Shown: positions 23,338 to 35,985, numbered from the stretch's first letter. The stretch: DNA of 64,000 bases from Epiperipatus broadwayi (GCA_028023455.1 JAQFVV010006309.1:2769482-2833481), one strand, 5' to 3'. Notes: generated from the sequence alone by a model not told the origin. Made by a program: numbers and translations.

Positions 23338-23550
23338 AATATTTACTAAGGCAATACACCTTTAAGCATGTGCGTTTGAAAATATGAAGGTAAAGACCTC
23401 TACAGGTCTTAACCACAAGTTTACTCTTTTGAGTAAGCTTGTGATTAAGACCTGTAGAGGTCCCTACCTTTATATTTTCAAGCGCACATGCTTAAAGGTG
23501 TATTGCCTTAATAAATATTACTTACATAATCAATGTGCGTTAAATAAATC
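23338..23550. repeat. Palindromic PLE-B terminal repeat
   Basis: Two arms of about 90 bases face each other around position 23430, with a short spacer (ACTCTTTTGAGT). Each arm carries the ACTAAGGC, AAGCATGTGC, GACCTCTACAGGTCTTA and ACCACAAG words of the PLE family B 3' end, one in each orientation. The right flank ends with the ACATAATCAATGTGCGTTAA word found inverted at the start of other copies. It looks like a foldback MITE, but the sequence matches the retroelement terminus. Confidence 0.7.
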
Positions 23551-24354
23551 TATAATTCATAGATAGCGTAACACACTTGCCTACCTTTAACCCTGATTCA
23601 GTAAACTAAAATATAGTTTTACTCATGATATAAATTCATAAGTATAAGATTTCTTTGACTCCCATGCCTGCTAATATTTACACTTATATTTATATGGTGA
23701 ATATGGGATATCTTTATTACAACAATCATAAGGAAAGATCTCTTTGGATCTTATTCCTAAACATAAAGGGATGGTCTTCTGGTCTGAATCCTAACTAAAT
23801 AAATCTAAGGAGTGGCCTTTTTGTTTCTAAACCTAATTTAATACAATTACATTTTATACAGGGATGACTCATTCTGAGATCAATCCCTAATTCATTAAAC
23901 TGATAGGAATGTATTCTCCATATAGATGTGAACATATGTAAACTATTAGGTATTAAACAAACAACTGTGCATAATATAAATTGATCTATATAAAATCGAA
24001 TTTTCAATAATCAGATATGAATAAATGGGTCTAATGGAAATAATTACATCATTATATATAGTTATTTGAAACTTAGGCAATTTATATGTGTCCATTGCAT
24101 TTACATGGTTATCATTTTTTTTTGCCTTTCCCCTTATTAATAACTTATATAAAATTCATAAGTTTGACATATATATGTGACATATAATAATTATTTTTTT
24201 TGTTAAAAATAATTTTAACAAGTAAAGTGAAGTTATTACAATTTTTTTTTTTTTTAAATTAATGGTTGCTGTAAAATAATATCTGAATAAAAAACATTAT
24301 ATATACATTCAAATTAGTTAAAATAAAGTACAAATCATATTTTAATTAAAAGTC

Positions 24355-24770
24355 TCACCAAAAGGAAATAATTGTTATTTACTTATTTTCTGACAAATAT
24401 TTACGTTGTTATTATAGCCTTGTGATTTCTGTCTTTTCTAAATAAATGCTAATTCTACCTTTCAGCCAGAGTTGTTTAAAATATGATTCAAAAGTATTCC
24501 AGATTAGATCTAGCTAACTGTTACTAATGTTGTTCATTTTTATTCAGTAGGCATGATAAAATCCAGGGATTTGAATGAACTAGTATTCCCTTCTGTTTAA
24601 AAGAAAAGAAAAATCTGATTTTTATATCAAAACTTACTTTCTTTCTTGAACTTTGTTTTAGTTCTTTTTTTAAAACAAATTTGCATATCATTTTGTTTAG
24701 AAGAAAGAGACAAAAATTCTTATTTATTTATTTTTATTTATTGAAATGAATAATATGTTGTTTATTTCAA
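24355..24770 (-). repeat. LTR-like direct repeat, copy 1
   Basis: About 400 bases aligning with 26285-26695 throughout, in the same orientation, with small indels. Shared words include TTCTGACAAATATT, TTCCAGATTAGA, TATTCCCTTCTG, TTTTAAAACAAATTTGC against AAAATCAAATTTGC, CATTTTG and TATTGAAATGAATAAT. It brackets the coiled-coil ORF remnant. No TG...CA ends or target duplication can be made out. Confidence 0.55.
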
Positions 24771-24866
24771 ATTCTCCAACTTAAAAACAAAATAAAAAAC
24801 CAAAAATGATTGTACTCATTAACAGTTATTTTTAGATATCCATTGGGCATTTCATAAGCTGGTTAG

Positions 24867-26214
24867 TCAACCATTATTTGATAATGTAAGATTGTGCAGG
24901 TGTAGTTTGATAACAAAGTCTATCTGGAGGCTTTTTTTGTTGCAACTTTGGAGAAGAAACAATTGGTATGGGAGAAAGATGTGTTTTATTTTTTCCCAAT
25001 TGTATGTAAAGTTGGCAATCAGTAAAATTCTTGTGTATAACTCTGTATCCATATAACACATAGATTTAATGTTTGATTGATGCTGCTGGGTTTTTTCTCC
25101 AATAGATCAATCTCCATGACAAGCAAGTCTTCATTTAGTTTTTGTGTTAACAGTGATACCATTTCCTTTTGGTGGTAATGTAAGCTTTGCTCTATTTTGA
25201 TTTGTATTTGTTTATCCTGCTGTGAGATTATGTCTTGCACATCATATAGTATATCACATTTTTTTGATGTATCTAGTTTTTGTTGTGAGTTTTCAAGCTT
25301 ATCCTCATGTCTAGATATTTAGTTTTAACAGTTCCTGTTTGATTTCAATTTATTTCTGTAGTTTTAGTTCATTATCATCTATTTATTCACCTTTTGCTAT
25401 TTGTTTGAATATGTTTGTGTTTATTTTGTATATTTTATCTCTAATAATTTTGTTTCAAATTTATTTAAAAGTTCATTATATATTTTTGGTGCATTTCCTG
25501 ACTTTAAAAAGCAATTGAGCATGCTCATGTTTTTGTTTATCATCTATTTGTTTTGAATAATCTAATTTTTGCTCCAGTTTAAATGATTTGCAAAAATTAT
25601 CCATTTGTTTTTGATTAGCTTTATAATTATCTTTTAGTGTTTGTTTTACTTGCTTCAATTGCTTTTGATTATTTCTACAATCATTTTTATAGTTTGGTAT
25701 ATTTGTTCGATTTGCTTTTGTTTATGCTTCCTCAATCTCAATTCCATTTGTCTAAATAATGTATCAATCATCTACATCATGTCTAATTGTGATGATATTG
25801 TAGTATTCTCATGCATTTTTATTTATTAATGTCTTTATAATTTATTTGATTGCATAAATAACTATCTGGATGGACATTGTCCATATCCAAAGTTTCTAAG
25901 CTCTCTTCTTCATGATTAGTTTCAGAAATATTTGCTTCCCTTATGTCCTGCTGCTCTCCATTCTTTTTTATTTTCATTCTCCCTTTTAATAATTCTCAAA
26001 ATTTTAAATACAATAAACTTGTTTTATGTAATACAATTATAACTGGATACACCACCAACAATGATAGATCATCCTCTGGAACATTCTGGAATACCACATA
26101 TACTTGTATATTCTTTTTCACATCACAACATGCTTTGTTCTTTCTTGTTGTCTCTTTTACGATATAATTACAATATAGAGAAAAAAAATTTGTTAGGTAA
26201 ATTATATCATTCAT
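24867..26214 (-). pseudogene. Degenerate coiled-coil ORF between direct repeats (gag/ORF1-like?)
   Basis: Consecutive open pieces on the minus strand: 25996-26214 (begins MNDIIYLTNFF, with KKNIQVYVVFQNVPEDDLSL), 25476-25658 (KQVKQTLKDNYKANQKQMDN), 25019-25240 (QDIISQQDKQIQIKIEQSLHYHQ) and 24867-25061. The middle part is very rich in K, Q, E, N and I with heptad-like spacing and is predicted by eye to be coiled coil. The end is proline-rich (HLSPIPIVSSPKLQQKKPPD). There are several stops and frameshifts. Position between direct repeats suggests the gag or ORF1 of a non-autonomous LTR element, but no zinc knuckle, protease or RT is visible and I cannot name a family. Confidence 0.4.
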
Positions 26215-26284
26215 TGAATTCAGACAAATGGGAATTTATATCAGATATATTCGTGCTCACATTCCAGGTGAACACAAATTTACA

Positions 26285-26695
26285 AAATAATTGCCATTTA
26301 CTTTTTTTCTGACAAATATTAAAAGTCCATTTAGGGTAATAATAGTCTTGAAATGTTTTGCCATTATTTAAATAAGCACTAATTTTTCATTTCGGCTGAA
26401 GTTTTTCAATATCATTCAAAGTGTTCCAGATTAGACCTAGATAATTGCTACTAGTGTGCCTCCTTTTTATTATTAAAGGATGGTGAAATTCTGAGATTGG
26501 CATGAAGTATTATTCCCTTCTGATTAATAGAAAAGAAAAAAAAATGATTCTTTATATCCAAAAGTTAATTTGTTTGTTGAACCTTGTTTTAATCTTTTTT
26601 TAAAATCAAATTTGCCTATCATTTTGCTTAAAAGGAAAAAAAAATCTTATTTTTTATTGTTCATTTATTGAAATGAATAATAAATTTTTCATTTC
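26285..26695 (-). repeat. LTR-like direct repeat, copy 2
   Basis: Partner of the repeat at 24355-24770. The divergence between the two is substantial, so if they are LTRs the insertion is old. A tandem duplication of non-LTR DNA with the intervening segment is the alternative. Confidence 0.55.
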
Positions 26696-29600
26696 AATAT
26701 ATATATTTAAGAAACCTTCACATAAATTTTTATTGATATTTAAAGGATTATACTTAAAATCATTTTTAATATTTTTTAAGAAAAGGATATGTAATGTTGC
26801 CGAGAAAAACAAATGTAAAATTACCTTAGAAGGTGTTGATTGCACCAATTCAAATACCACCAAATTTTTAAAATCATTACATTTAAAATGTATTATAGGA
26901 ATAAGTAAATGGAACTTTCAACAGTGGATCAGCTATTGTCAGAAATGGAAAATGGAGACTTGTAGAATATTGTGAGATGATGTTTTAAAGGTTTATTTAT
27001 TTCTGTAACAATTATTATAATGGATTGAATATTATATAGAAATCAAAAGTAACAATGAATGTTTAAATTGAAATGATATAAATGATAGATTGATAATAGT
27101 CAGATAGTTATCTGACAGATCTTACACAAGCTTTTTTAACAAACATAGATATAAAGTTTATGATGATGTGATTACATATGAAAAAATGGTTAAAGGGTGA
27201 GGATAGTATTCAAAATTTTTTAAAGACAAGAAAAAAATGAGAGATATTAAATTAAGAGAATTAATCCTAGACAATGACATATGTTAAGTTTTTATAAGAA
27301 GATAATATAGTTATTGTGATAAAAGGGAAATTTACATAAGGAAATATTCCAATAAAAAAAATAAATTACAATTACTTTATATATTGATGAATTAGAACAT
27401 TATTAATAATTAATATCATTGAACTGCAGTTAATATAAAAAATATCATGATTTAATAGCTAGCATTTCAAAATAAGAACTAATGAAGAAATGTACTTGGC
27501 AAATAAAAGAGAATAATGATTTGAAAATATTTACAAACAAAAACAGCAAATGGAATTTGATGACAACTAATATAAAAAATGAACATGAATTTTATCATAA
27601 AAGCATGATTTTTTAAACTAAAGTAGTTGTTTAACAAGTTCTATCTCTGATATTAAATTGAGGCCATTTTATACATATTTATGGAATTCTTTTAAATGTA
27701 TCAAAATTTTTTGCATTATCATGAAAAAGAGAAAATTATTTATAATATATGGAAACAAAAATGTGATAGAACCCAGACAGGTTTAATTTACTAAGAAATA
27801 AAAATAAAAAACTGCACATTACGAATTCTTTTTTTTTTTAAAAATAAAATAAAAATAGAAGCATTTAAAAAAAGATAATACAGAGTTTGGATATATTTTA
27901 ACTACTAGAAACTACATATATCAATACTGTCATTTTTCTAATGAATTCAAAAGAATCTTTAGAAATATATATATAATGATTTGGAAAATAGATTACATTT
28001 TAATAAAAATAAAATCACACAAGTGTGCTTGTAAATTATGTTGTTAATAAATGTTATGTACATAGAAAAAAAATAATAATTATTGAAACAAAATAAAGCA
28101 TTTACAAAAGAAGAAAAATGAAATAATTGAAAATGACTATTTAAAAAAATTGAATATTAAAAATTCTGTACAATTATATAAAATTTATATATGTGTCTGA
28201 AAAATGATGAGAAAGGTACAAAACATTATCTTAATATTAAAAGAAAAATTATTTCATAAAAAAATTGGAATTGGTACTAAAGTCAAGGTTCATACAATGA
28301 GTTGTGTTTTTACATAGAATTTTATAGTAATAAAAAATAAAAAAATAAACAAAGCAGATTTATATTAATAGTAATTAAAATGTCAGACATACAGTTAGAA
28401 AATAAGATGTTTCATTAAATATATGATAAACATTAAAATTGTATTAAAAAGAACTCTTTAGATGAAAAATTATTCTGTACTTTTCTCATTTTCCGTTTTT
28501 CATTAGCAATAATGTTCAATATATATATATATGTAAATTAATAAATTATTTATGCACTTATTTCCATACATTTTTTTATTAATTTCAACTCTATTATAAT
28601 CAGAATTGTAAATATATATTTAAATTAATGTACACATTATTAAATATACTGTATTGTTATATCTATATAATTCAATAATATATTACATATATACTTATAT
28701 ATTTACAGTTCTGAAAAGTCTATTTGCACTTTTAGATATTTTAATAATACACAAGGAAATTTATATAAAGTATTTTTTTTTTTTTACAAAGTATTATTTC
28801 TTAGAATTAAGTAAAGTAATATATAAACTAACCAAATACTACAGATGTAATAAATGCCTATATGAAAGCATAAACAATAGTAATATATTTCAATGGAGAA
28901 ATTGAATCACTTGCCTATTAGTATTCTATCCGTTATAGGTAAAATGTTTTATAAAAATCATTACAAATCATTTATAAAGTACTTCAGACTTATATAAGTC
29001 AAAACAAGCTTAAATTAAGTGTTTACAGTACAGATAATTATAGTGAGATTTAAAACAAATTATATATATAAAAAAATTAAAATGTCATCCAGAAAGAAGT
29101 GAAGAATTTTTTTCCAAAACGTAAGCTTGTGGTTAAGACCTGTAGTGTTCCCTACTATCACATTTTTACATGTATAATAGGTTTATCTGAGCATAATTGC
29201 TGAGATATTCTTGACTTTGTTTAAGGAGAAACCATAATACATCACATCAGCATATTTTTTAGTTACAGCCTTAGTAAATACTATTTAATCTATGAACTAA
29301 ATAGTTATCTTTATTGATTATGTAATAGAAGAACAATAAAAACATTGTTGATATTATAAGTGAAATGGGAACAGAAACAATCTGAGTGACAAGTTGACCA
29401 CAGATAAACAATTGAAATTCCCTTTCCTTAATTACTTTTTAACAGAATGGAGGTTGTTCTATAAAACATTGAAATCAGAATTATGAAAAAAATTATTACA
29501 TGTTTTATTCAGTTTATAGCATGTTTATTAGATATATTTGAAACTTCCACTCCATAACACATTTTAGAAACAAGAATAAAGTCAATAAGAGAAAAATGAT

Positions 29601-30339
29601 GATCATGTGATTTATCACATGAAAAAACAAATGCCTCTTATATTTGCCGTTTATAAAGCAAAGCGCAATATTTTTATTGAATTTTTTTATTTACAAAAAT
29701 AATATATATATATATTGGAAGCGAATAGGGAAATAATAATATTTAAGAATCAAGTTACCATATTATTAATATTAAATTTAAAATAGTTTGTATACACATA
29801 ATAAATGTAATCATGTGATATAATATTAAATTCAAATATATATTATTACTTAATTAATAGAAATGCTTATATATGAAAGTATTTTTAGTGTGGATTGAAT
29901 TTTATCCATTACAATTTTTTTTTTGTTATTTTTATATTTTATTTTTGTTTATATAATCCTTGATTTTGACCATAAGAATATGGTCAAAACATAAGAGTAA
30001 AATTTTCAAAAATATATATGATTCATATAAAATAAAAATAAGTTTTAAAAAGTTTTGGCTGAAATGTTTTTATATGATGTTAAGTAGATTACTTAAAAGT
30101 ATAAGAGTATATTGAAAATAATTGGATAAAATATTTAAAAGGGGGAAAAGTGAACTGGCATTTTATAGATTTAGAGTAATTATAATGTCATATTGTGAAA
30201 TATTCTACACTGTAAAATGATATGAAGAAAAATAAATATGTAAAAAATTTGTAGAATTAAGAGAATGAATAAAAATGAATAGTTATAAAATATAACAAAA
30301 TATAATGGATAAAATTAGACATTAACTTAATCTTAGAAT
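26696..30339. other. AT-rich sequence with unassigned frames
   Basis: The frame at 26673-26975 (100 codons) contains ICNVAEKNKCKITLEGVDC and could be a worn finger-like domain, but I cannot support a family. Many short K/N-rich openings on the plus strand from 27.1 to 28.9 kb could be decayed retroelement coding sequence. Confidence 0.35.
29110..29300 (-). repeat. Single diverged PLE-B terminal repeat
   Basis: Minus-oriented copy: GTAAGCTTGTGGTTAAGACC and a TCCCTACTATC block at 29121-29160, followed after a diverged middle by ACAGCCTTAGTAAATA at 29265-29282 and a TTGATTATGTAATAG flank. It is less symmetric than the copies at 23338 and 57775. Confidence 0.55.
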
Positions 30340-30775
30340 ATATATATTTTAATAGAAGTAACTTAATATCAAAAGAGTATATACTTATGAGTTTTAATAG
30401 AAAAGGGTTAATACATAAGTTTTACCTTATGGATCTGAAATTTGGACATTTATCAAAAAAGCAATACAAAGATTTCAGGCGACTTAATGAAATATGGGAA
30501 GATATTATGTTGAGAGTAATAACAAGGGTTCAAAAGTTAAATACTTGGATGAGAGAAGAAAAAGCTGTCATGACATCATTTTAAAAATTAAGAAATTGAA
30601 ATAAAACCAGGTTGAACAACTTTCTAGAAAAGATTGTAGTAAGTAGACAATCTTAAACTGTATCCCAAGTAATTTCAAAATCCCAAAAACTGATTGCATA
30701 TGAGATGGCCTGATAAAATAAGGATGTTTGTAATGCATAGAAGAGACTATTGATCAGAGTAATTTGATTAAATTT
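30340..30775 (+). pseudogene. LINE C-terminal remnant (LYGSExWT-type), frameshifted
   Basis: Translating all three frames gives, in order, a VLPYGSEIWTFIKK segment near 30420 (the Y-G-C/S-E-x-W-T motif that follows the RT in L2/RTE/Jockey-type LINEs), a FQAT-MWEDIMLRVIT segment near 30475-30525 (normally EMWCWRRMLRI), and an RWPDKIRMFVMHRRD tail near 30704-30748 (normally RWxDDI). Each sits in a different frame. It is an old, dead fragment. The next 250 bases may hold more but I cannot assign them. Confidence 0.55.
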
Positions 30776-31499
30776 GGAATTTCACAGTGATTGAATATGA
30801 TGGGGATGATGTTGTGAATCTCCATATATTTATTACACCAAAATACACTGAAATAATCAAAGAATATTTAAAAATAGCCATTTTAAAAAGGTGGTAAAGA
30901 TATTTAAATGAAAAAAGAATTTATCCAATAAGAAAATAAAATGTTATAGAAATGCTTTCAAAGAAATGGTAAAAAAAAAATGAAAGGGACAAACAAAAAA
31001 TTGCTTGCTGTCTTAAATCACAGAGATTCACAGTTCCAAAGAAGAATAATTTTTTATGAACAATGAAATTGATTATGTAGGATATTTTTGTATAAAATAA
31101 ATAATAAATTTCAAATAAGTTTATTACTCATCAGTACTGAACTATAACTTTGAAAGCAGATAAAAGTCAGGGTTAAGTGCAACAAAAAGATAAAATTTAC
31201 TTTGAGAATTAGAACTATTAGATATTTGAATATATTAGTAAAATGAACATTTATCTTTATGAGAAAATAATTTTTATGATTTTTAAATTGAGATTCATTG
31301 ATTATGGAAACTTAAGGATTGTTAACATGGGCAAATTTATTTAATAAAGTTTATAGTGACAAATTAAATGTTATTAATAATTTAATTTTTCAAAGATAGG
31401 GATAACTTTCATCTTGATAGAAGGAACCACAATAAATAATTATGGTAGCAATAGCATTTCTTTTACATTAACTTTCTCATTCCTAACATTTGACTTTTT

Positions 31500-34135
31500 T
31501 AAAAAAAAAAGATCTTGCCATTCTAAGAATGTTTTATTTTTCATTACATACCAATATTTCGATCAAGTAGCACCTGCCATTGTCAAAGTTAACTTTTGGA
31601 AGAAAAATCATTAGATCTCAAACAGTAACATGACTGAATGTGAGATGAGAAATGAGATTCAGCTTAAAGTTGTTTAGCAATTAAAATATGAGACTTATCA
31701 AAATGTTTATTTCCTACAGTTTTTTCACTTATTAATTTTAAATTAATATTAGAAGACAGAGATAAAATAAGAGGTTTCCACATAGCTAGAATACGTTTAG
31801 CTTCATCAGCCCTATTTAAACCAGTAGGTCTCTTTAATATTTCAATTGATTCTCTCATGGTTCTTAAATTATACCTTTCCAAATTAGCAAGTATTTTTGC
31901 ATTGTCAAAATCAGGTATGTGATCAATTTCTAAAAAATGTGATGTAAAAACTGATGTATTAATTTTCTTATTAAAGCATTTTTATGTTCCTTAATTCTGA
32001 TATTTGTTCATCTATTTGACTGGCCTACATAGCTTCTTGAGCACTGCAAACATGGAATTTTATAAACCCCCTGGTGTTCCAAAAATAATCTGTCTTTAGG
32101 TTTATGTAAAAAATCACCAATTTTCTTGCCAGTAGAAAAAGAAGTCTTTATATTAAAACAAGATAGTCTTCTACTGATCCTATCAATAACTTCCTTAATA
32201 TAAGGTAAAACCACTCTATTCTAAGATGAATTGCTAATTCAATCCTCTTTTTCTCTTTAGCATCAATGCTATGTAAAGTCTTATATATGATGTTTCTATT
32301 ATAATCATTAGAAATTATAATAGTTTTTGTGAGTTTTTTATTTCTTGAGCAAGATGATCTTTATCAGACAAACTATAAGATCTAGTAAAAAGATTTTTTG
32401 CTACAGAAAATATTTGAGCAGAGTGATGATGAGAATTAAAATTAAAATATCTGTTTGTATGGGTGGATTTCCTGTAAACTGATATTGAAAAGGTTTCATC
32501 ACATTTTCTTGTAATTAAAACATTTAGAAAAGAAAGTGATTTGTTATTTTCCATTTCCATAGTAAATTTAATATTAGGATGCCAATTATTTAAAAAAAAG
32601 AATTTAAGGCATCAATGCCATGAGGCCACACAACAAATATATCATCCACATATCTTGTCCAAACAGAAGGTTTCATCGTAGCTGCATTTAATACTTGACT
32701 TTCAAAATTATCCATGACAAGATCAGAAATTACAGGTGACAATGGTGATTCCATATAAAGTCCTTTAATTTGTTTAAATTTTTGAGAATCATGAATAAAA
32801 AATGTATTTTCAAGGCAATGCTTTGTTAATGGAATAATAAAATCAAGCAAATCATTGTGTTGAATTATTATAAATAATGCTTCTTCAACAGAAATATTAG
32901 TAAACATAGAAGAAACATCAAAACTAACCAATAAATAAGTTCTAGTTAGTTTTAAGTTTTTAATTATAGAAATAAAATGACTTGAATTTTTTATTCTTGA
33001 TGGAATCTTGTCTGTCAATGATTGTAATCACTGGGCTAAATATTGAGCCAAAGCATGTGTGGGCGAATTTCTATCACACATGTGGTATCTCAGGCTTATG
33101 AATTTTAGGCAAACCATAAAATTTAGGATATAATGAAAAACCTTATCTTAGAGAAATTTTGATTTTCATATCTTCATCTTACCAGAATGTTTGATTAGAC
33201 ATTTTGTCTTTCTGGCTAAATATATCAAAAGATCTCTAACAATTTTTTTAAAGTTCCATCATTTAGTAAATTTAAAATTTTATTATTATAATCTAAATGA
33301 TTAAGTAGAACAGTCGAATTACTTTTATCTGCAGGAATAACACAATAGGATGATTTTTTTTATATTTTGAAGTGCAACAAATTATTCTTTAGATAAATTA
33401 CTTTTTGATGTTTTTTAAGACCTCACAAACCTCAAACCTAATAAGACCACCCATGTGTAAGTCTATATATTTTTAAAGAAGACTCTATATTGCATATAAT
33501 ATTTTTAACTAGAACATGTCTAGTACCAGTGCATGATTAAAACCTTTCTCCAATAATGAAATTTCATTTGAAGAAAATTTATGATTGAATAAATTCTTTA
33601 CAACATGTAAATCACTTACAGTATTTTTAGTAAAGTGATTTTTTATTTTTAGTTGTTAATAAAGTTTTCTTTTTTTTGTTTAAAAGTTTTAAATTCAGAA
33701 TCTTTAATAGAACAAAAATAAAGTGTTATCAAAAATAGACCAAAGAACAGGGTGAATAATATTGCCTAATGCTATACACTCCCTCAGTAAAAAATAATCT
33801 ATATAATTTGTTTCTTGTATCTTGAACAAAAGAAATCAAAGTCTTCCTATTTACCACCTATAGAAAGTTTTTTATTTTAAAAGAGTTGGAATGAAACTTT
33901 AATCTGCAGCATTTTGGAACTACTTCACTACCTCCACAACAAATTAGAAATGTAAGATCCCGCAACAACTTTTCTTTCTTCATGCAAGATTTTTCAAAAG
34001 CTCTTAAATGATAAAATATTTTCTCCCCATAAAATCTAATAATATTATACTTTATGTTTTCATGGTTGAGTGGTGTAGATAAATTGTTTTTTGGGTTGAA
34101 CCATGGATTATTTTCCATTACATAGCGATATTTCG
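31500..34135 (-). mobile_element. Penelope-like retroelement, family A, near-complete degenerate copy
   Basis: A minus-strand PLE with the Penelope/Poseidon-type layout: N-terminal region, reverse transcriptase, then GIY-YIG endonuclease, followed by a terminal repeat (pLTR) at about 31500-31660. The same terminal sequence, including the words TTGATCTCAAACAGTAACATG and a GAAATAT-GTATGTAATG block, recurs at 34120-34240 just upstream of the coding start, and again at 35470-35580. This is the partial tandem arrangement characteristic of PLEs. The coding region is broken by several frameshifts and stops, so the copy is dead. Multiple related copies next to it indicate a nested or tandem insertion rather than a single event. 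Confidence 0.9.
31664..34118 (-). pseudogene. PLE family A reverse transcriptase - GIY-YIG endonuclease ORF, broken
   Basis: Coding remnant of a PLE polyprotein that would reverse transcribe its RNA and nick target DNA. Reading down the minus strand: the N-terminal part begins MENNPWFNPKNN at 34118 and contains a RxYGxxxxYHLRxFEK-like segment; near 33340 a PADKSNSTVLL fingers motif; near 33090 the YGLPKIHKP motif; at 32590-33018 RT motif A SFDVSSMFTN, motif B GLYMESPLSPVISDL and the catalytic YVDD of motif C followed by FVVWPHG; at 32315-32560 the thumb FLNVLITRK with VYRKSTHTNRYFNF; at 32008-32214 the linker TGKKIGDFLHKPKD and the endonuclease start IPCLQCSRSYVGQ; at 31664-31882 the C-terminal RESIEILKRPTGLNR tail. 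Each segment lies in a different frame from its neighbour, so several indels separate them. Family identification is firm; activity is lost. Confidence 0.9.
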
Positions 34136-34139
34136 ATGA

Positions 34140-34963
34140 ACTAGTACCGCCATAGTCAAGGTTAACTTTTGGAAAAAAAATTGTTTGATCTCAAACAGTA
34201 ACATGATTGAATGTAAGGTGGAAAAATGAGATTCAGCTTAAATTAGTTTAGCATTCAAAATATGAGGCTTATAAAATGTTTATTTTCTTCAGTTTTTTCC
34301 ACCTATTAATTTTAAGTTAATATTAGAAGACAGCAATAAAATGAGAGGTTTCACATAACTGGAATACGTTGAGCTTCATCAGCCCTATTTAAACTAGTGG
34401 GTCTCTTCATTATTCAATTGATTTTTTCATGCTTCTTAAATCATCCCTTTCCAAATTAGCAAGTATTTTCACATTGTCAAAATCAGGTATGTGTCCAATT
34501 TTTAAAAAATGGGATGTAAAAACAGATGTGTTAATTTTCTGATTAAAAGCATTTTTGTTCCTTAACTCTGACATTTATTTGTTTATTAGACTTGCCTACA
34601 TAGCTTCTTGAGCACTGCAAACACAGAATTTCATTAACTCTCTGGTGTTCCAAAAATAATCTGTCTTTAGGTTTATGTAAAAAATCACCAATTTTCTTGC
34701 CAGTAGAAAAAGTAATCGTTATATTAAAACAAGATAGTCTTCTGATCCTATCAGTAACTCTCTTAGTATAAGGTAAAACCACTCTATTATAATATGAATT
34801 GTCAATTCTATCCTCTTTTTGCCCTTTAGCATCAATGCTATGTAAAAGTCTTACATATGATGTTTCTATTACAATCTTTAGAAAGTAGAATATTTTTTTG
34901 CAAGTTCTATTTCTTGAGCAAGATGAACTTTATCAGACAAACTATAAGCTCTAGTAAAAAAAA
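34140..34963 (-). mobile_element. PLE family A, 5'-truncated tandem copy
   Basis: A second minus-strand copy lying directly upstream of the near-complete copy. It begins inside the thumb (TRAYSLSDK at about 34950), contains the GIY-YIG linker and start (34543-34782: STGKKIGDFLHKPKDRLFLEHQ, then CLQCSRSYVG), and ends in a terminal repeat whose last part runs into the coding start of the next copy at 34118. This head-to-tail joint is typical of PLEs, whose terminal repeat can come from a tandem copy. Point changes and a shifted frame after the GIY-YIG start show that it is not functional. Confidence 0.8.
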
Positions 34964-34969
34964 AAAATT

Positions 34970-35655
34970 GTATTGGCAAGAAAATTGATGATTTTTTACA
35001 TAAACCTAAAGACAAATTATTTTTGGAACACCAGAGGAGTTATGAAATTCCATGTTTGCAGTGCTCAAGAAGTTATGTAGGCTAGTCTAATAAAAGAATA
35101 AATATCAGAATTAAGGATCATAAAAATGTTTTTAATCAGAAAAAAATTAACACATCAGTCTTTACATCCCATTTTTTAGAAATTGGTCACATACCTGATT
35201 TTGACAATATGAAAATTCTTGCTAATTTGGAAAGATATGATTTAAGAACCATTAGAGAGTCAATTGAAATATTAAAAAGACTTCCTGGTTTAAATAGGGT
35301 TGATGAAGCTCAATATATTTCAGCTATGTGGAAAACTCTCATTTTATCTCTGTCTTCTAATATTAACTTAAAATTAATAAGTAAAAAAACTGAAGGAAAT
35401 AAACATTTTGATAAGCCTCATAATTTGAATGCTAAACTACTTTAAGCTGAATCTCATTTCTCATCTTACCTTCAGTCACATTACTGTTTGAGATCTAATG
35501 ATTTTTCTTTCAAAAGTTAACCTTGACAATGACGAATGTTTGTTTGTCGAAATATTGGTATGTAATGGAAAATAATCCACAGTTCAACCCCAAAAGCAAT
35601 TTATTTACATCATTCAACCATGAAAACATCAAGTATAATATTTCTAAGAATGCTT
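34970..35655 (+). mobile_element. PLE family A, inverted 5'-truncated copy (endonuclease end)
   Basis: Plus-strand copy in inverted orientation to the neighbouring minus-strand copy, so 34543-34963 and 34970-35450 form a large inverted repeat with the junction near 34965. It starts at the GKKIDDFLHKPKD linker, carries IPCLQCSRSYVG followed by an in-frame stop, then the SHFLEIGHIPDFDN region of the GIY-YIG fold, and from 35209 an open segment with RESIEILKRLPGLNR and the LILSLSSNINLK tail. The coding part stops at 35445. The terminal repeat then continues to about 35580 and reads on into the first codons of the family A ORF (MENNP...) before ending near 35655, again showing pLTR-type structure. 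Confidence 0.82.
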
Positions 35656-35782
35656 ATTTAAAATTAACATTTGGGTGATTTGTTAAAGAAAACAATTTTT
35701 CCTCTTGAAAAAAATTAATTGGATATTGTGTATTGCTACTGAAAATTAGAGTGAAACATTTATTTACTCACTATAACATTAC

Positions 35783-35985
35783 ATGATTATTGCTTACACA
35801 ATCTGTTAACACAGTAGCAATTTTCTTCATACAGTAAAGATCATAAGCAGGAATCTAGTCTGGAGATATTGAACCAGTAATCACTAGATATGGATTTGAT
35901 GCACAAACCTTCTAGCATTCATTGATTACTATGGCTTGCTCTAGGTGACAATATTGTTTGCAACATTTATTATTATTCTAGCACA
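35783..35985 (+). repeat. Diverged copy of the 49.9/60.4 kb foldback family
   Basis: Shares GATTATTGCTTACACAATCT, ATCACTAGATATGGATTTGATG, AGCATTCATTGATTACTA and GGTGACAAT with the right arms of the foldbacks at 49878-50222 and 60434-61305. It is older and not clearly palindromic. Confidence 0.5.

Noticed and set aside
23384-23566. 60-codon plus-strand frame
   Set aside because: It lies entirely in the PLE-B palindrome.
26673-26975. 100-codon plus-strand frame with CNVAEKNKCK, considered as a BED finger
   Set aside because: Cysteine and histidine spacing does not fit a BED finger and there is no neighbouring transposase.
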